A stretch of DNA of 55,082 nt from Alphaproteobacteria bacterium (GTDB taxonomy: Bacteria > Pseudomonadota > Alphaproteobacteria > Caulobacterales > Aquidulcibacteraceae): NCBI GenBank assembly GCA_027485915.1, contig JAIXQA010000074.1, positions 1-55,082 on the forward strand, read 5' to 3'. Position 1 is the stretch's first letter, and every line of letters begins with the position of its first letter. The notes beneath the pieces were generated by a model. That model made no database searches. It saw nothing but the letters and a program-made list of their open reading frames with translations, and was not told the origin of the DNA. Made by a program: the position numbers and the translations under genes. Positions 9,352-18,257 of this stretch are shown piece by piece.

Positions 9352-10152
9352 TCAGGCCGACTTTGCTACAGTCTCTCCAGTTATTGCTTGATAGCAATGA
9401 AATGTTGCATGACCGAGCCAAGGAAAAACCACGATCAATCCGATAAAGCCGGTTGCGAGCGACAAAGCGACCAGCATGGCGATGTTAAAGGCAAAGGACG
9501 CCATTGCGCCTTTATTGCGCGAGACTGCAATCACCGAAACCAACATGGCGGTTAGGGCGTCAACAGGTCGACTTGCAGCGAGTGGAATAGAGACCACAGA
9601 AACGACATAACCAATCGTGGCAACCGCGGCACCAACCAAGGTGCCGACGGCTACCATGATTAAGCCTTCAGGGGTCTGCAAGGCGAAGTCCACAAAATCC
9701 AGATGCATGGCCGGGACGCGCGCACTCGACGCAAGCGCAAAAAGAAAGCTCGCCAGTCGAGCCCAGACCATCAAGATCAGCATAAGGACAAAGGCGATTA
9801 TGGCCACTTGGCCAGGAGAGACAATGCGCGGCCGGAATATGGCTTTCAGGGTGATTGGCTCACCCGCCGCCCTAAGTCTTGAAATCTCGTAGCAGCCAAT
9901 GGCGAGAATCGGACCAACCAAGGCAAAGCCACCACAAACTGCGGGCAGGAAGCCCAGCATATTCGCTTGCCAAAGGACAATGGCCATCACCCAAGCAACT
10001 ACGACCGGGATTAGGCCTATCAACATGCTATACCGCCAAGTTGCCTTAAAATCGACCCAGCCGTTTGCCAGCCACAACCAATGTGCGTCAGGCATCAGAC
10101 GCACAATCTGCACCCGTTCGTTCTCCCCAAGCGTGATCTCAAACTGGCTCAT
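9352..10152 (-). CDS. DUF2189-family integral membrane protein
   Basis: Polytopic inner-membrane protein of 266 residues with about six hydrophobic segments. The N-terminal part (WLANGWVDF, then a helix and GFALVGPILAIGCYEISR) matches the DUF2189 family, which is often annotated as cytochrome c oxidase subunit I-associated and commonly sits next to cco or other respiratory genes. Its function is unknown. The ATG is preceded by GGAGACCTGC. It starts 20 bp after the ccoS stop and is followed 55 bp later by crbS on the same strand. The position suggests a role in, or co-regulation with, cbb3 oxidase biogenesis. Confidence 0.8.
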   Translation of the reverse strand: MSQFEITLGENERVQIVRLMPDAHWLWLANGWVDFKATWRYSMLIGLIPVVVAWVMAIVLWQANMLGFLPAVCGGFALVGPILAIGCYEISRLRAAGEPITLKAIFRPRIVSPGQVAIIAFVLMLILMVWARLASFLFALASSARVPAMHLDFVDFALQTPEGLIMVAVGTLVGAAVATIGYVVSVVSIPLAASRPVDALTAMLVSVIAVSRNKGAMASFAFNIAMLVALSLATGFIGLIVVFPWLGHATFHCYQAITGETVAKSA

Positions 10153-10172
10153 GCAGGTCTCCGTGCTTGGTT

Positions 10173-10325
10173 CTAAGGTAAGGGAAAATCGTCATCATGG
10201 AGAATGCGCATCGCGGCACCCTTTGGATCGTCATATTGCCTGTTCTTGAGGTTCCAAAGAAACGCCAATAGGCCAATGAAGCCCATGAATAAGGCAATGG
10301 GTATCAAAAATATCATACCATCCAT
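10173..10325 (-). CDS. ccoS: Cbb3-type cytochrome oxidase assembly protein CcoS
   Basis: Small single-helix membrane protein of 50 residues. The sequence starts with a helix (MIFLIPIALFMGFIGLLAF) followed by the WNLKNRQYDDPKGAA-type tail that defines CcoS, including the YDD(P/L)xG signature. It is needed for maturation of the binuclear haem-copper centre of cbb3 oxidase. I chose the ATG at 10325. Its Shine-Dalgarno AAGGAGG lies inside the last codons of ccoI, whose stop codon is only 4 bp upstream, so the two genes are translationally linked. Confidence 0.92.
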   Translation of the reverse strand: MDGMIFLIPIALFMGFIGLLAFLWNLKNRQYDDPKGAAMRILHDDDFPLP

Positions 10326-10329
10326 TGGC

Positions 10330-12507
10330 TTAGACCTCCTTTTTCCTACCCGATGCGAGGCGAAGCGCATTCAAGGTTACGATGATGGACGACGATGACA
10401 TGGCAATCGCAGCGATAAAGGGGGTCACCATGCCCAACATGGCGATTGGGGCGGCAATGAAGTTATAGAGAGCCGCAAACCAGAAGTTCTCCATCACCCG
10501 TTTCTTGGCTGTTTGTGAAACTTCGATCGCTTCAAGAACTGCGCCTAACTGATCGCCTTGAAACACAAGATCTGCCGCCGATTGACTGGCGTCTGCTGCG
10601 GTACCTGGTGCCATCGACACAAAGGCCTTCGCCAAAGCCGGTGCATCATTTAGGCCGTCACCCACCATAAGGACACGGTGACCTTGTAGCTTTAGGCGAT
10701 CTAGATGTGCAGCTTTTTCAAATGGCGTGAGTTCACCAAAATAGGTATCGATCCCAGCAGCTTCGGCCGCCCGCGCCACCGCACCTTGTCGATCACCCGA
10801 CAAGATAATCGTTTCGAAGCCTTGGGTTTTGAGCGCGGCGATAGTCAGGATAGTATCGGGCCGGAGCGTGTCCTCGAAACTAAAGCGGATCGGATCTTCT
10901 CCTTGAATAGCAAAGTAAAGCTCTGTTTCTTCCGATTGGGCTTCTTCCACACCGACCCAGGAGGCACGGCCTAAACGGGCTCGTAGGCCTTCAATTTGGG
11001 CTTCAACCCCACATCCGGGGACTTCGCGCGCATTGTCAATCGCAGGGCCTGGCCCTGCTGCTCGCGCGATGGCGCGGGCGAGAGGATGGCGCGATGCGCG
11101 CGCCAATAGGGCGGCTTGGGTCAAAGCCGTTTCGGTGAAGGCCGGGGAGTTCAACAATCGTGGTTGGCCCAATGTCAACACGCCAGTCTTGTCAAAGGCA
11201 ATAAAGTCAACGTCGGCCAAACGCTCTAAGGCGTCGCCCGACTTCAGCAATATCCCGCGCTTAAACAAGCGCCCAGACGCCACCACTTGCACTGCAGGGA
11301 CGGCAAGTCCAAGCGCACAAGGGCAGGTGATGATCAGCACTGCGCACGCATTGAGTATGGCCACCCGTGGCTCTGCCCCCAAAATAAGCCATGTCACAGC
11401 TGTCAAAAATGCAGATGCGTGCACAACGGGTACATAAAGCTTAGCCGCTTGGTCTGCCCAGCGAACATAAATGCTCTTGCTCTGCTCGCCCATCTCTACA
11501 AGCCGAGCGATTTCCGCCAAAAAACTGTCATCACTACGGGCATTTGCCTCTAAAACCAGTCGACCAGACAGGTTCAACGCCCCTGCCCGAACTTCTTGGT
11601 ATCGCCCTAGAGCAACCGGGGCAGTCTCACCTGTTATAAGCGAGAAATCGGCTTCCGAGACCCCTTCAAGGATGGTGCCATCAACAGGAATGCGGTCGCC
11701 AGGCATGATGACAAGATGGTCGCCCGGGTGAATTTCGCCCACAGCAACGCTGACGCTACTACCATCCCGTTCCAAACGCGAGGCTGTAACGGCTTGCAAG
11801 GCCAACAGGTCTCTCGCGGCTTGGCGTGCCTTTTGCCGAAGCGCATGATCAAGATAACGCCCAATTAGGAGGAAAAAGAGCAGCATAGCGACGGCGTCGA
11901 AATACGCATGCGCGCCACCCCGCAATGTCTCCATCACAGACAGACTCGAAGCCAATAAAACACCCAAAGAGATGGGAACATCCATATTTGCGCGCCCTTT
12001 CTTCAAAGCATTCCACGCACTCTTGAAGAAGGGCATACCGGCATAGGCTGCTGTCGGCAGGGCAATACAAGCTGATATCCAATGAAACATGGTCCTCGTG
12101 CCCTCTTCCATTTCACCATTGAAATGGGCGGACCAAATGGGGACAGAGAACATCATGATGTTCATCGCAGCAAAAGCGGCAACCGCCATGCAAATCAGAA
12201 GGTGTCGCCCTTCCTGATCGATGATGGCTTGGGCTTTGCTGGGATCAAAAGGTTGGGCTTGATAACCCAAATCAATCACTCGCTGAACGATGGTGCGGGG
12301 GTCCATTCGGTCGTCCTGCCATCTGACACTGAGCCGACCTGTCGTCAAATTGAGGCGCGCTTCAGAGACCCCTTGCAAGGCCAACATGCCAGTTTCGATT
12401 TTGCGCAAACAGCCTGCACATCGTGCACCACGTACCAATAATTCCAACGATAACCCCTGCGCTGGGCTATGTTGGACAAAGGCGCGAGGATCAGCCGCTG
12501 CTGCCAT
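10330..12507 (-). CDS. ccoI: Copper-transporting P1B-type ATPase for cbb3 oxidase assembly, CcoI (FixI)
   Basis: Inner-membrane copper-exporting P-type ATPase that supplies Cu to cytochrome cbb3. About 725 residues. An N-terminal HMA domain has the metal motif GARCAGC (about 28-34). The phosphatase-domain loop SLITGE, the transmembrane CPC motif (CPCALGLAVP), the phosphorylated Asp in FDKTGVLT and the hinge MVGDGLNDAPAL are all present. The start is uncertain. The ATG used has no good Shine-Dalgarno, and the frame stays open upstream across the gap to ccoH for more than 20 codons. That stretch encodes a CPSG tetrapeptide but has no ATG, GTG or TTG that I could find. It lies between ccoH and ccoS in the standard ccoGHIS order. 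Confidence 0.93.
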   Translation of the reverse strand: MAAAADPRAFVQHSPAQGLSLELLVRGARCAGCLRKIETGMLALQGVSEARLNLTTGRLSVRWQDDRMDPRTIVQRVIDLGYQAQPFDPSKAQAIIDQEGRHLLICMAVAAFAAMNIMMFSVPIWSAHFNGEMEEGTRTMFHWISACIALPTAAYAGMPFFKSAWNALKKGRANMDVPISLGVLLASSLSVMETLRGGAHAYFDAVAMLLFFLLIGRYLDHALRQKARQAARDLLALQAVTASRLERDGSSVSVAVGEIHPGDHLVIMPGDRIPVDGTILEGVSEADFSLITGETAPVALGRYQEVRAGALNLSGRLVLEANARSDDSFLAEIARLVEMGEQSKSIYVRWADQAAKLYVPVVHASAFLTAVTWLILGAEPRVAILNACAVLIITCPCALGLAVPAVQVVASGRLFKRGILLKSGDALERLADVDFIAFDKTGVLTLGQPRLLNSPAFTETALTQAALLARASRHPLARAIARAAGPGPAIDNAREVPGCGVEAQIEGLRARLGRASWVGVEEAQSEETELYFAIQGEDPIRFSFEDTLRPDTILTIAALKTQGFETIILSGDRQGAVARAAEAAGIDTYFGELTPFEKAAHLDRLKLQGHRVLMVGDGLNDAPALAKAFVSMAPGTAADASQSAADLVFQGDQLGAVLEAIEVSQTAKKRVMENFWFAALYNFIAAPIAMLGMVTPFIAAIAMSSSSIIVTLNALRLASGRKKEV

Positions 12508-12563
12508 GGCTGTGGGTGGCTCTATGCCTGAAGGACAACCGAGCGTATCTTCTTGGGAAGGTG

Positions 12564-13067
12564 TTAGCGTAGTGATAGCGTTGTCTCCGTTGAAAATTGT
12601 GGCGCGCCGTCAAGTTTAGCAGAGGCGGTGAACTTCCAACGCCCGGGTCTCACTTGCGCAACCACTGCCCGGTAGATACCAGGAGCTGTTTCCACAAAAC
12701 GCAAGACTTTGTCTTCACGGGCGTCCGTGGTGCGCCCGATTGTGCCTTGCAGCTTGGCACCGCTTAAGGGCCGATTGTTGCGGTCTGTTAGGCGCGCTTC
12801 GAGCACGGCACCGCCTCCGGTTGGTCGCTCTAAGCCGAGTGCCATGGTCCAACCAAGTTCTGCCTGGCGGGCATTGGCCGCCAAGGTTTCGTTGAATTTT
12901 AGACCACTAATATAGGCATGATCGGTTTCGCCCGAAAATGTCTTCAACGCCAATACAACGAATAAGATATTGACCGCCAGCATCACACTAAACAGCCCGA
13001 GAAACATGGCCAAGACATGCCAGCCGGTTAGACGAAAGGGCTTAGACGTCGCGATTAGGTCAGTCAT
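12564..13067 (-). CDS. ccoH: Cbb3 oxidase assembly protein CcoH (FixH)
   Basis: Membrane-anchored FixH-family protein of 167 residues. One N-terminal helix (about 13-37, FLGLFSVMLAVNILFVVLA) is followed by a periplasmic immunoglobulin-like domain with WTMALGLERPTGGG and RPLSGAKL. CcoH assists stable assembly of cbb3 oxidase. The ATG at 13067 overlaps the ccoG stop codon by 8 bp (ATGACTGA), with GGAGAGAG upstream. An in-frame ATG two codons earlier is an alternative. Downstream it is followed closely by ccoI. Confidence 0.92.
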   Translation of the reverse strand: MTDLIATSKPFRLTGWHVLAMFLGLFSVMLAVNILFVVLALKTFSGETDHAYISGLKFNETLAANARQAELGWTMALGLERPTGGGAVLEARLTDRNNRPLSGAKLQGTIGRTTDAREDKVLRFVETAPGIYRAVVAQVRPGRWKFTASAKLDGAPQFSTETTLSLR

Positions 13068-14598
13068 CGTCATCTCTCTCCTCAGATTGCTCTCCACGAA
13101 TGAAGACCGATTTTGATCTAGCGACCTCGCCATCATTGGGCGATGTCACTTCGATCATCACCGGCACGGAACGATGGTTAAGGTGTTCTGGGTCTGCAAC
13201 CACAAACAGGCGGACTTGGGCAACACGGTCCGGGCCTGCCGTCAAAACGACACTGTTATCAACAACCGGGAGTTCATTGGCCAGTAAGTGACCGCCCTTA
13301 ACGCCTTTGATCCGAATACGGACATCGCGCGCGTGGTCGGCCTTGTTGAGAACTTTGACGGTATAGGCGTTGCGAACTTGGCCGGTAGAAAGGGGCACGA
13401 ACAAGGGGGCACGGTCGCGCTGCACATTAACATCCAACGTTGTGCGCATAAACAGGCCGCCCAGCATCAAGCCGCCAATACCCACAAACAACACCGCATA
13501 AAACAAAGTTCGACCCCGAATAAATCGATAGCTCGACTTTTCGCCCGCCTCGCGACGTTCGATATTCTGAATGGTGTCATAGGCAATCAAACCTCTTGGC
13601 CGATCAATCTTGACCATGATTTCGTCGCAGGCATCGATACACAAAGCGCAATTGATGCACTCAATTTGTAAACCGTCACGAATATCAATCCCGGCAGGGC
13701 AAGCCGCCACACATTGGCGACAGTCAATGCAATCGCCACGACCGTCCCAAGTATCATTTTTCTTATGAGGCCCACGAGGCTCGCCACGGTCATATCGATA
13801 GGTAACCGATAATGCCTCTTGGTCCAGCATGGCCGCCTGTATCCGAGGCCATGGGCACATATAGGTGCAGACCTGCTCACGCAGTGTGCCTGCAAAGACA
13901 TAAGTTGTCGCAGTCAAAAGGCCCGCAAAAACATAGGCGGACATCGGCGCTTGGAGCGTAAAGAAACCAGCAAACAGCGTGGGCGCGTCGTGGAAATAGG
14001 CAACAAACCAGCCCCCCGTTGCCAAGGAAATTATGAGCCAAGCAACATGCTTGCCAGTTTTCCGCCAAGCCTTGTTGAAATCCCAAGCCTGCTTATCAAG
14101 GCGTATGCGTTGGTTGCGGTCCCCCTCAAACCAATGCTCTACCGCGATAAAGAGGTCCGTCCAAACGGTTTGCGGGCAAGCATAGCCACACCAGACTCGA
14201 CCAAATAGAGCCGAGGCGAGGAACAGCCCGATCGCACCTAAGATCAATAGCCCTGTCACATAATAAAGCTCTTGCGGCCAAATCTCGATCGGGCCGAAGT
14301 AAAAGCGGCGCCCGGAAAAGTCGACCAATAGAAATTGGTCAGGCGCGGCACCGGGACGGTCCCAGCGCAAGAAAGGCACCAGATAATAAATGCCTAACAA
14401 CAAGGCTACGATCGCCCATTTTGTCCTCCGCCAAACGCCACGAACAGCCTTGGGGTAAATCTGTTGACGCTTCTCATAAAGCTCCCGTTGCTGGGCGTTA
14501 TTCACCGCCACAGCATCGGAACGTACGACCCCATGCGCTGCTTCACCACTCGCGAGCGGGTCTTGGCTAGGCCGGTCTAAGGCGTCAATCAGTTTCAT
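13060..14598 (-). CDS. ccoG: Cbb3 oxidase accessory iron-sulfur protein CcoG (FixG/RdxA)
   Basis: Polytopic membrane ferredoxin-like protein of 512 residues that takes part in copper reduction/delivery for cbb3 assembly. It has about five to six helices. Motifs in order are CGYACPQTVW, CTYMCPWPRIQ and two 4Fe-4S clusters (CIDCRQCVAACP and CINCALCIDAC), followed by a C-terminal FixG immunoglobulin-like domain. I chose the ATG at 14598, preceded by AGAGGTCCT. The frame is open a little further upstream, but without a ribosome-binding site. It begins 25 bp after the ccoP stop, and its end overlaps the ccoH start. Confidence 0.95.
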   Translation of the reverse strand: MKLIDALDRPSQDPLASGEAAHGVVRSDAVAVNNAQQRELYEKRQQIYPKAVRGVWRRTKWAIVALLLGIYYLVPFLRWDRPGAAPDQFLLVDFSGRRFYFGPIEIWPQELYYVTGLLILGAIGLFLASALFGRVWCGYACPQTVWTDLFIAVEHWFEGDRNQRIRLDKQAWDFNKAWRKTGKHVAWLIISLATGGWFVAYFHDAPTLFAGFFTLQAPMSAYVFAGLLTATTYVFAGTLREQVCTYMCPWPRIQAAMLDQEALSVTYRYDRGEPRGPHKKNDTWDGRGDCIDCRQCVAACPAGIDIRDGLQIECINCALCIDACDEIMVKIDRPRGLIAYDTIQNIERREAGEKSSYRFIRGRTLFYAVLFVGIGGLMLGGLFMRTTLDVNVQRDRAPLFVPLSTGQVRNAYTVKVLNKADHARDVRIRIKGVKGGHLLANELPVVDNSVVLTAGPDRVAQVRLFVVADPEHLNHRSVPVMIEVTSPNDGEVARSKSVFIRGEQSEERDDDD

Positions 14599-14623
14599 AG
14601 GACCTCTGCGGCGGCAGGCACCG

Positions 14624-15493
14624 TTAGGTGCCGCCACCTAGTGAGTGAACATACACCGCCAAAGCATCCAAAGTCGCCGGATCTAAACGCTGCGACATGG
14701 TAGGCATGACGCCCCCGCGACCCAGGTTGATCTGGGTTGTGATATCCTGCAGGGTGCCACCATAAAGCCATTCGCGGTCGGTAAGGTTCGGGGCACCTTG
14801 GGTTTGGTCGCCTTTACCTTCTGCGCCGTGGCAGGCTACACAGTTGGCGGCAAATATTTCTGCTCCGCGGGCAGCAGCTCTTGCATCGGCTGGCTGGCGA
14901 GACAACGTCAACACATATTGGGCAACGTCGGCAATTTGTTGGGGTTCCAATAATTTATCGCGCCCAAAAGCTGGCATTTGGCTAAACCGTGCTTCAGGAT
15001 GGTCTGTCCGGATTCCGGTTTGCAAGGTTGAACGAATACCCTGAATCGACCCGTCCCACAGCCAGACGTCATCGACGAGGCTTGGGAAGCCTTTGGCACC
15101 CTGCCCGCCTGCGCCATGACAGGTTGAGCAATTTTGGGCAAAGGCAACACGCCCGGATTCTTGGGCAAACTGAAACAATTCCTTGTTCTTGCTCACCATC
15201 TCAATCGGGGTAGCGTGGAGTTGGGCAAATTGAGGTGCCCGTGAGCTAACAAGCTCCGCCACTTCTAGGTCAACTTGTCGGCGGTCTGACATGCCCAAAA
15301 GGCCCTTTGTGTGACCCGAAATAGTCGGCCAGGCGGGCATGGCTACCCAATAGACAACAGCCCAGGCAATACAGGCATAGAAGGTTAGGACCCACCAACG
15401 CGGCAGAGGATTGTTTAACTCCGTAATGCCATCCCAAGAATGGCCAGTCGTTTCCACGCCGGAGATGTCGTCCTTTGGTTTCTTATCGGACAT
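14624..15493 (-). CDS. ccoP: Cbb3-type cytochrome c oxidase subunit III, dihaem CcoP (FixP)
   Basis: Membrane-anchored dihaem cytochrome c of 289 residues that passes electrons to CcoO/CcoN. An N-terminal CcoP/FixP domain with one helix (PRWWVLTFYACIAWAVVYW) is followed by two c-type haem motifs, CSTCH and CVACH. Distal methionine ligands are likely in SQMPAF and VMPTM. The ATG at 15493 lies inside the 3' end of ccoQ, with an 11-bp overlap. It is the third structural gene of the oxidase, followed by ccoG. Confidence 0.95.
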   Translation of the reverse strand: MSDKKPKDDISGVETTGHSWDGITELNNPLPRWWVLTFYACIAWAVVYWVAMPAWPTISGHTKGLLGMSDRRQVDLEVAELVSSRAPQFAQLHATPIEMVSKNKELFQFAQESGRVAFAQNCSTCHGAGGQGAKGFPSLVDDVWLWDGSIQGIRSTLQTGIRTDHPEARFSQMPAFGRDKLLEPQQIADVAQYVLTLSRQPADARAAARGAEIFAANCVACHGAEGKGDQTQGAPNLTDREWLYGGTLQDITTQINLGRGGVMPTMSQRLDPATLDALAVYVHSLGGGT

Positions 15494-15650
15494 GGTCGAT
15501 ATCCTCATTCTCAAGTGGCATACGGGCCGCCTTGTCGAATTTGGCGCGGTTACTTGGCCAAAAAACGTAAAGGCAAACGGCAGCGAAAATGGCCATGAAG
15601 TAAATCATGCCGGAAGTTTGCGCGAAGGCAGATAATTGTTCGTATGACAT
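15483..15650 (-). CDS. ccoQ: Cbb3 oxidase small subunit CcoQ (FixQ)
   Basis: Single-helix protein of 55 residues, typical of CcoQ (FMAIFAAVCLYVFWPSNRAKFDKAA with an acidic tail). It stabilises the interaction of CcoP with the CcoNO core. I chose the ATG at 15650, preceded by GAGGTGTCT. It lies between ccoO and ccoP, 10 bp after the ccoO stop and overlapping the start of ccoP. Confidence 0.9.
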   Translation of the reverse strand: MSYEQLSAFAQTSGMIYFMAIFAAVCLYVFWPSNRAKFDKAARMPLENEDIDHVR

Positions 15651-15660
15651 AGACACCTCG

Positions 15661-16401
15661 CTAGCGCAGGTTTTCAGCCTTCTTCGGCTCATAGGTTTTG
15701 AAATCGACCATCGTGCCGAGAACTTGGAGATAGGCTACCAAAGCATCCATCTCGGTGACTTTGGATGGGTCACCGTCAAAGTCGCGAACCGTGACTTTAC
15801 CGCCATAGCGGGCTTGCAGCCCTTCACTATCGGCATTGGGATCGGCTTGAGCCATCAAGTCGGTTTTGGCGTTGTCGATGTCGGCTTGTGTGTAGGGCAC
15901 TCCAACCCGGGTTTGGGCAACGATATGCTTGTCAACCACATCCTTGATGCCGATTTCCCGGCCTTCGAGGAATGCGTAAGGCGGCATGATGGATTCAGGC
16001 ACAACCGAACGTGGGTTGATGAGATGCTGAACGTGCCAAGCATCGGAATATTTTGCCCCAACGCGGGCCAAGTCTGGCCCTGTCCTCTTTGACCCCCATT
16101 GGAAGGGGTGATCATACATGCTCTCGGCCGCTAGACTATAATGGCCATAACGTTCGATTTCATCGCGCAAGGGCCGGATCATCTGACTGTGGCACGTGTA
16201 GCAGCCCTCGCGGATGTAGACACCGCGGCCGGCCAGTTCGAGTGGGGTGTAAGGACGCACGCCTTCCACCTTTTCGATGGTTTGTTCGATACGGAACAAA
16301 GGCGCGATCTGCACAATGCCACCAATCGATACAACCAGCAGAATCCCAATCAGAAGGATCATGGAGTTGCGTTCGATGATGCCGTGATTTTTAAAAAGCA
16401 T
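15661..16401 (-). CDS. ccoO: Cbb3-type cytochrome c oxidase subunit II, monohaem CcoO (FixO)
   Basis: Membrane-anchored monohaem cytochrome c of 246 residues. It has an N-terminal helix ([21 protein letters not shown]), the haem motif CYTCH within the CcoO signature [14 protein letters not shown], and the later block [11 protein letters not shown]. The ATG is preceded by AGGAGCAACGATC. It starts 11 bp after the ccoN stop and is co-transcribed with it. Confidence 0.96.
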   Translation of the reverse strand: MLFKNHGIIERNSMILLIGILLVVSIGGIVQIAPLFRIEQTIEKVEGVRPYTPLELAGRGVYIREGCYTCHSQMIRPLRDEIERYGHYSLAAESMYDHPFQWGSKRTGPDLARVGAKYSDAWHVQHLINPRSVVPESIMPPYAFLEGREIGIKDVVDKHIVAQTRVGVPYTQADIDNAKTDLMAQADPNADSEGLQARYGGKVTVRDFDGDPSKVTEMDALVAYLQVLGTMVDFKTYEPKKAENLR

Positions 16402-16412
16402 GATCGTTGCTC

Positions 16413-18068
16413 CTACTCAGCGGGGACAAGATTTGGATTGGATAGGGTAAGTGGCTCTTTCTTCGCCACGGCCCCGTCGACAGTCCGCCACAAATTATAG
16501 GCCATGATGCAAGTGCCAATTAGATATAGAAGGCCGCCAATTGCCCGCACGATGTAGGGCAAATGCATAGCTTTTACGGTTTCCACGAAGGAATAGCTCA
16601 AGAAACCGAACTCATTATAAGAGCGCCACATAAGGCCTTGCTGGATGCCCGACACCCACATGGAGGAGATGTAGAACAAGATGCCTATGGTGGAGAGCCA
16701 GAAGTGCATCTCAACGAGCTTCAAGGAGTAAAGTCGCTCGCGTTTCCATAGCCAGGGTGTGAGGGCATAAAGCGCTCCAAAGGACACCATGCCGACCCAC
16801 CCCAGCGCACCGGAGTGCACATGACCGATGGTCCAATCGGTATAGTGCGAGAGCGAATTCACCGCCCGCACCGACATAACAGGGCCTTCGAAGGTGCTCA
16901 TGCCGTAAAAGGCTAGGGACGCCACGAACATGCGCAAAACGGGATCTGTCCGCAATTTGTCCCAAGCGCCAGACAGGGTCATCAGACCATTGATCATGCC
17001 ACCCCAGCTAGGCATCCACAGGATGATGGAAAATGTCATCCCCAAGGTCTGCGCCCACTGGGGCAACGCTGTGTAATGCAAGTGGTGGGGACCAGCCCAG
17101 ATGTAAATGAAGATCAACGCCCAGAAGTGCACGATCGACAATTGATAGGAATAAACCGGCCGGTTCACCTGTTTAGGGATGAAGTAATACATGATGGCCA
17201 GAAAGCCTGCAGTCAGGAAAAATCCTACAGCATTGTGGCCATACCACCATTGTGTCAGGGCGTTCTGGACCCCACCAAACAAGGGGTAGGACGACGTTGC
17301 GAAGGCTGAGGTTGGCACCGCCAAATTGTTCACCACATGCAACATCGCAATGGTGACGATAAAGGCCAAATAGAACCAATTGGCGACGTAAATATGAGGT
17401 TCTTTGCGTTTCCACAAAGTGCCCAAAAAGACCAATAAGTAGGCAACCCACACAACTGTCAGCCACAAATCAACATGCCATGTGGGTTCGGCATATTCTT
17501 GCCCAGACGACACCCCGAGCAAATAGCCAGTTGCTGCCAAAACGATGAACAGCTGATAGCCCCAGAAAACAAACCAAGGCAGCATGCCGCCAAACAGTCT
17601 AGCACGGCAGGTGCGCTGAACGACGTAGAAGCTGGTTGCCAAAAGCACATTACCGCCAAAGGCAAAAATCACCGCTGACGTGTGCAAAGGCCGCAAACGT
17701 CCGAAGTTCAAAAAGCCGAAGTCCTTGAAATAAAGTAGCTCTGGAAACGCAAGTTGTGAGGCGATCACAACCCCAACTAACATCCCAACAATGCCCCAGA
17801 AGGTAGAGGCAATCACGCCAAAACGGATTACACCATCGCTATAGGTCGACTGATCGTTTTGAAGCGCGGTGCCATGGGCAGTAAAGACTAAGCCCAATGT
17901 GGCTGCAATGGCCGCACCGAGGAAAATCCAACCATGGAAAGCCATTCCAAGGTCTTCGGCATGCGATGTGGCAAAGACAGCCCAAAGGGCCACCAGAAAT
18001 GCGACACTACATGTAAAAATAATGTCGAAGCGCGGCATCGCTTTCGTTTTGAGTAGGTTTGGTTCCAT
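16413..18068 (-). CDS. ccoN: Cbb3-type cytochrome c oxidase subunit I, CcoN (FixN)
   Basis: Catalytic haem-copper oxidase subunit of 551 residues with about 12 helices. It reduces oxygen at the haem b3/CuB centre with high affinity and pumps protons. Visible ligand-bearing segments are YGHNAVGFF, the [16 protein letters not shown] block with the paired histidines of CuB, and [12 protein letters not shown]. The ATG has a distant GGGGG about 11 bases upstream. A second in-frame ATG at codon 11 is possible. First gene of the leftward cco cluster. Its upstream region holds several palindromes but no recognisable FNR/FixK box. Confidence 0.96.
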   Translation of the reverse strand: MEPNLLKTKAMPRFDIIFTCSVAFLVALWAVFATSHAEDLGMAFHGWIFLGAAIAATLGLVFTAHGTALQNDQSTYSDGVIRFGVIASTFWGIVGMLVGVVIASQLAFPELLYFKDFGFLNFGRLRPLHTSAVIFAFGGNVLLATSFYVVQRTCRARLFGGMLPWFVFWGYQLFIVLAATGYLLGVSSGQEYAEPTWHVDLWLTVVWVAYLLVFLGTLWKRKEPHIYVANWFYLAFIVTIAMLHVVNNLAVPTSAFATSSYPLFGGVQNALTQWWYGHNAVGFFLTAGFLAIMYYFIPKQVNRPVYSYQLSIVHFWALIFIYIWAGPHHLHYTALPQWAQTLGMTFSIILWMPSWGGMINGLMTLSGAWDKLRTDPVLRMFVASLAFYGMSTFEGPVMSVRAVNSLSHYTDWTIGHVHSGALGWVGMVSFGALYALTPWLWKRERLYSLKLVEMHFWLSTIGILFYISSMWVSGIQQGLMWRSYNEFGFLSYSFVETVKAMHLPYIVRAIGGLLYLIGTCIMAYNLWRTVDGAVAKKEPLTLSNPNLVPAE

Positions 18069-18091
18069 CGTTAGACAGGCCCCCAGAAGCC

Positions 18092-18110
18092 AGTGCGGTC
18101 TATCCGCACT
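18092..18110. promoter_or_regulatory. Perfect inverted repeat 24 bp upstream of ccoN
   Basis: AGTGCGG-TCTAT-CCGCACT, with 7-bp arms and a 5-nt spacer, lies directly upstream of the ccoN start. It could be a repressor or activator operator, or a hairpin in the 5' leader that affects translation. It does not match the TTGAT-N4-ATCAA pattern of FNR/FixK. A looser A/T-rich dyad is centred near 18144 (CCTTATTT against AAATAAAAGG, 18133-18156). Confidence 0.4.
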
Positions 18111-18218
18111 ACGGTCACAGATTCGTGATAAGCCTTATTTCCACAAAAATAAAAGGGTTATTTTGTCGCAGGGTCTGCGCGCCATTTTTGCTGGATGTTG
18201 TCGGGCTCTTAAGGCATA

Positions 18219-18231
18219 GTGACAATCTCAC
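18219..18231. promoter_or_regulatory. GTGA-N5-TCAC dyad between ccoN and the divergent small gene
   Basis: GTGACAATCTCAC is a perfect 4+5+4 dyad. It resembles half-sites of the CRP/FNR superfamily (TGTGA-type), but the arms are short and the spacer is 5 rather than 6. It sits 27 bp upstream of the ATG at 18258 and about 150 bp upstream of ccoN. Confidence 0.25.
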
Positions 18232-18257
18232 AAACACGTGAAGAGGCTTTTGGTTCC

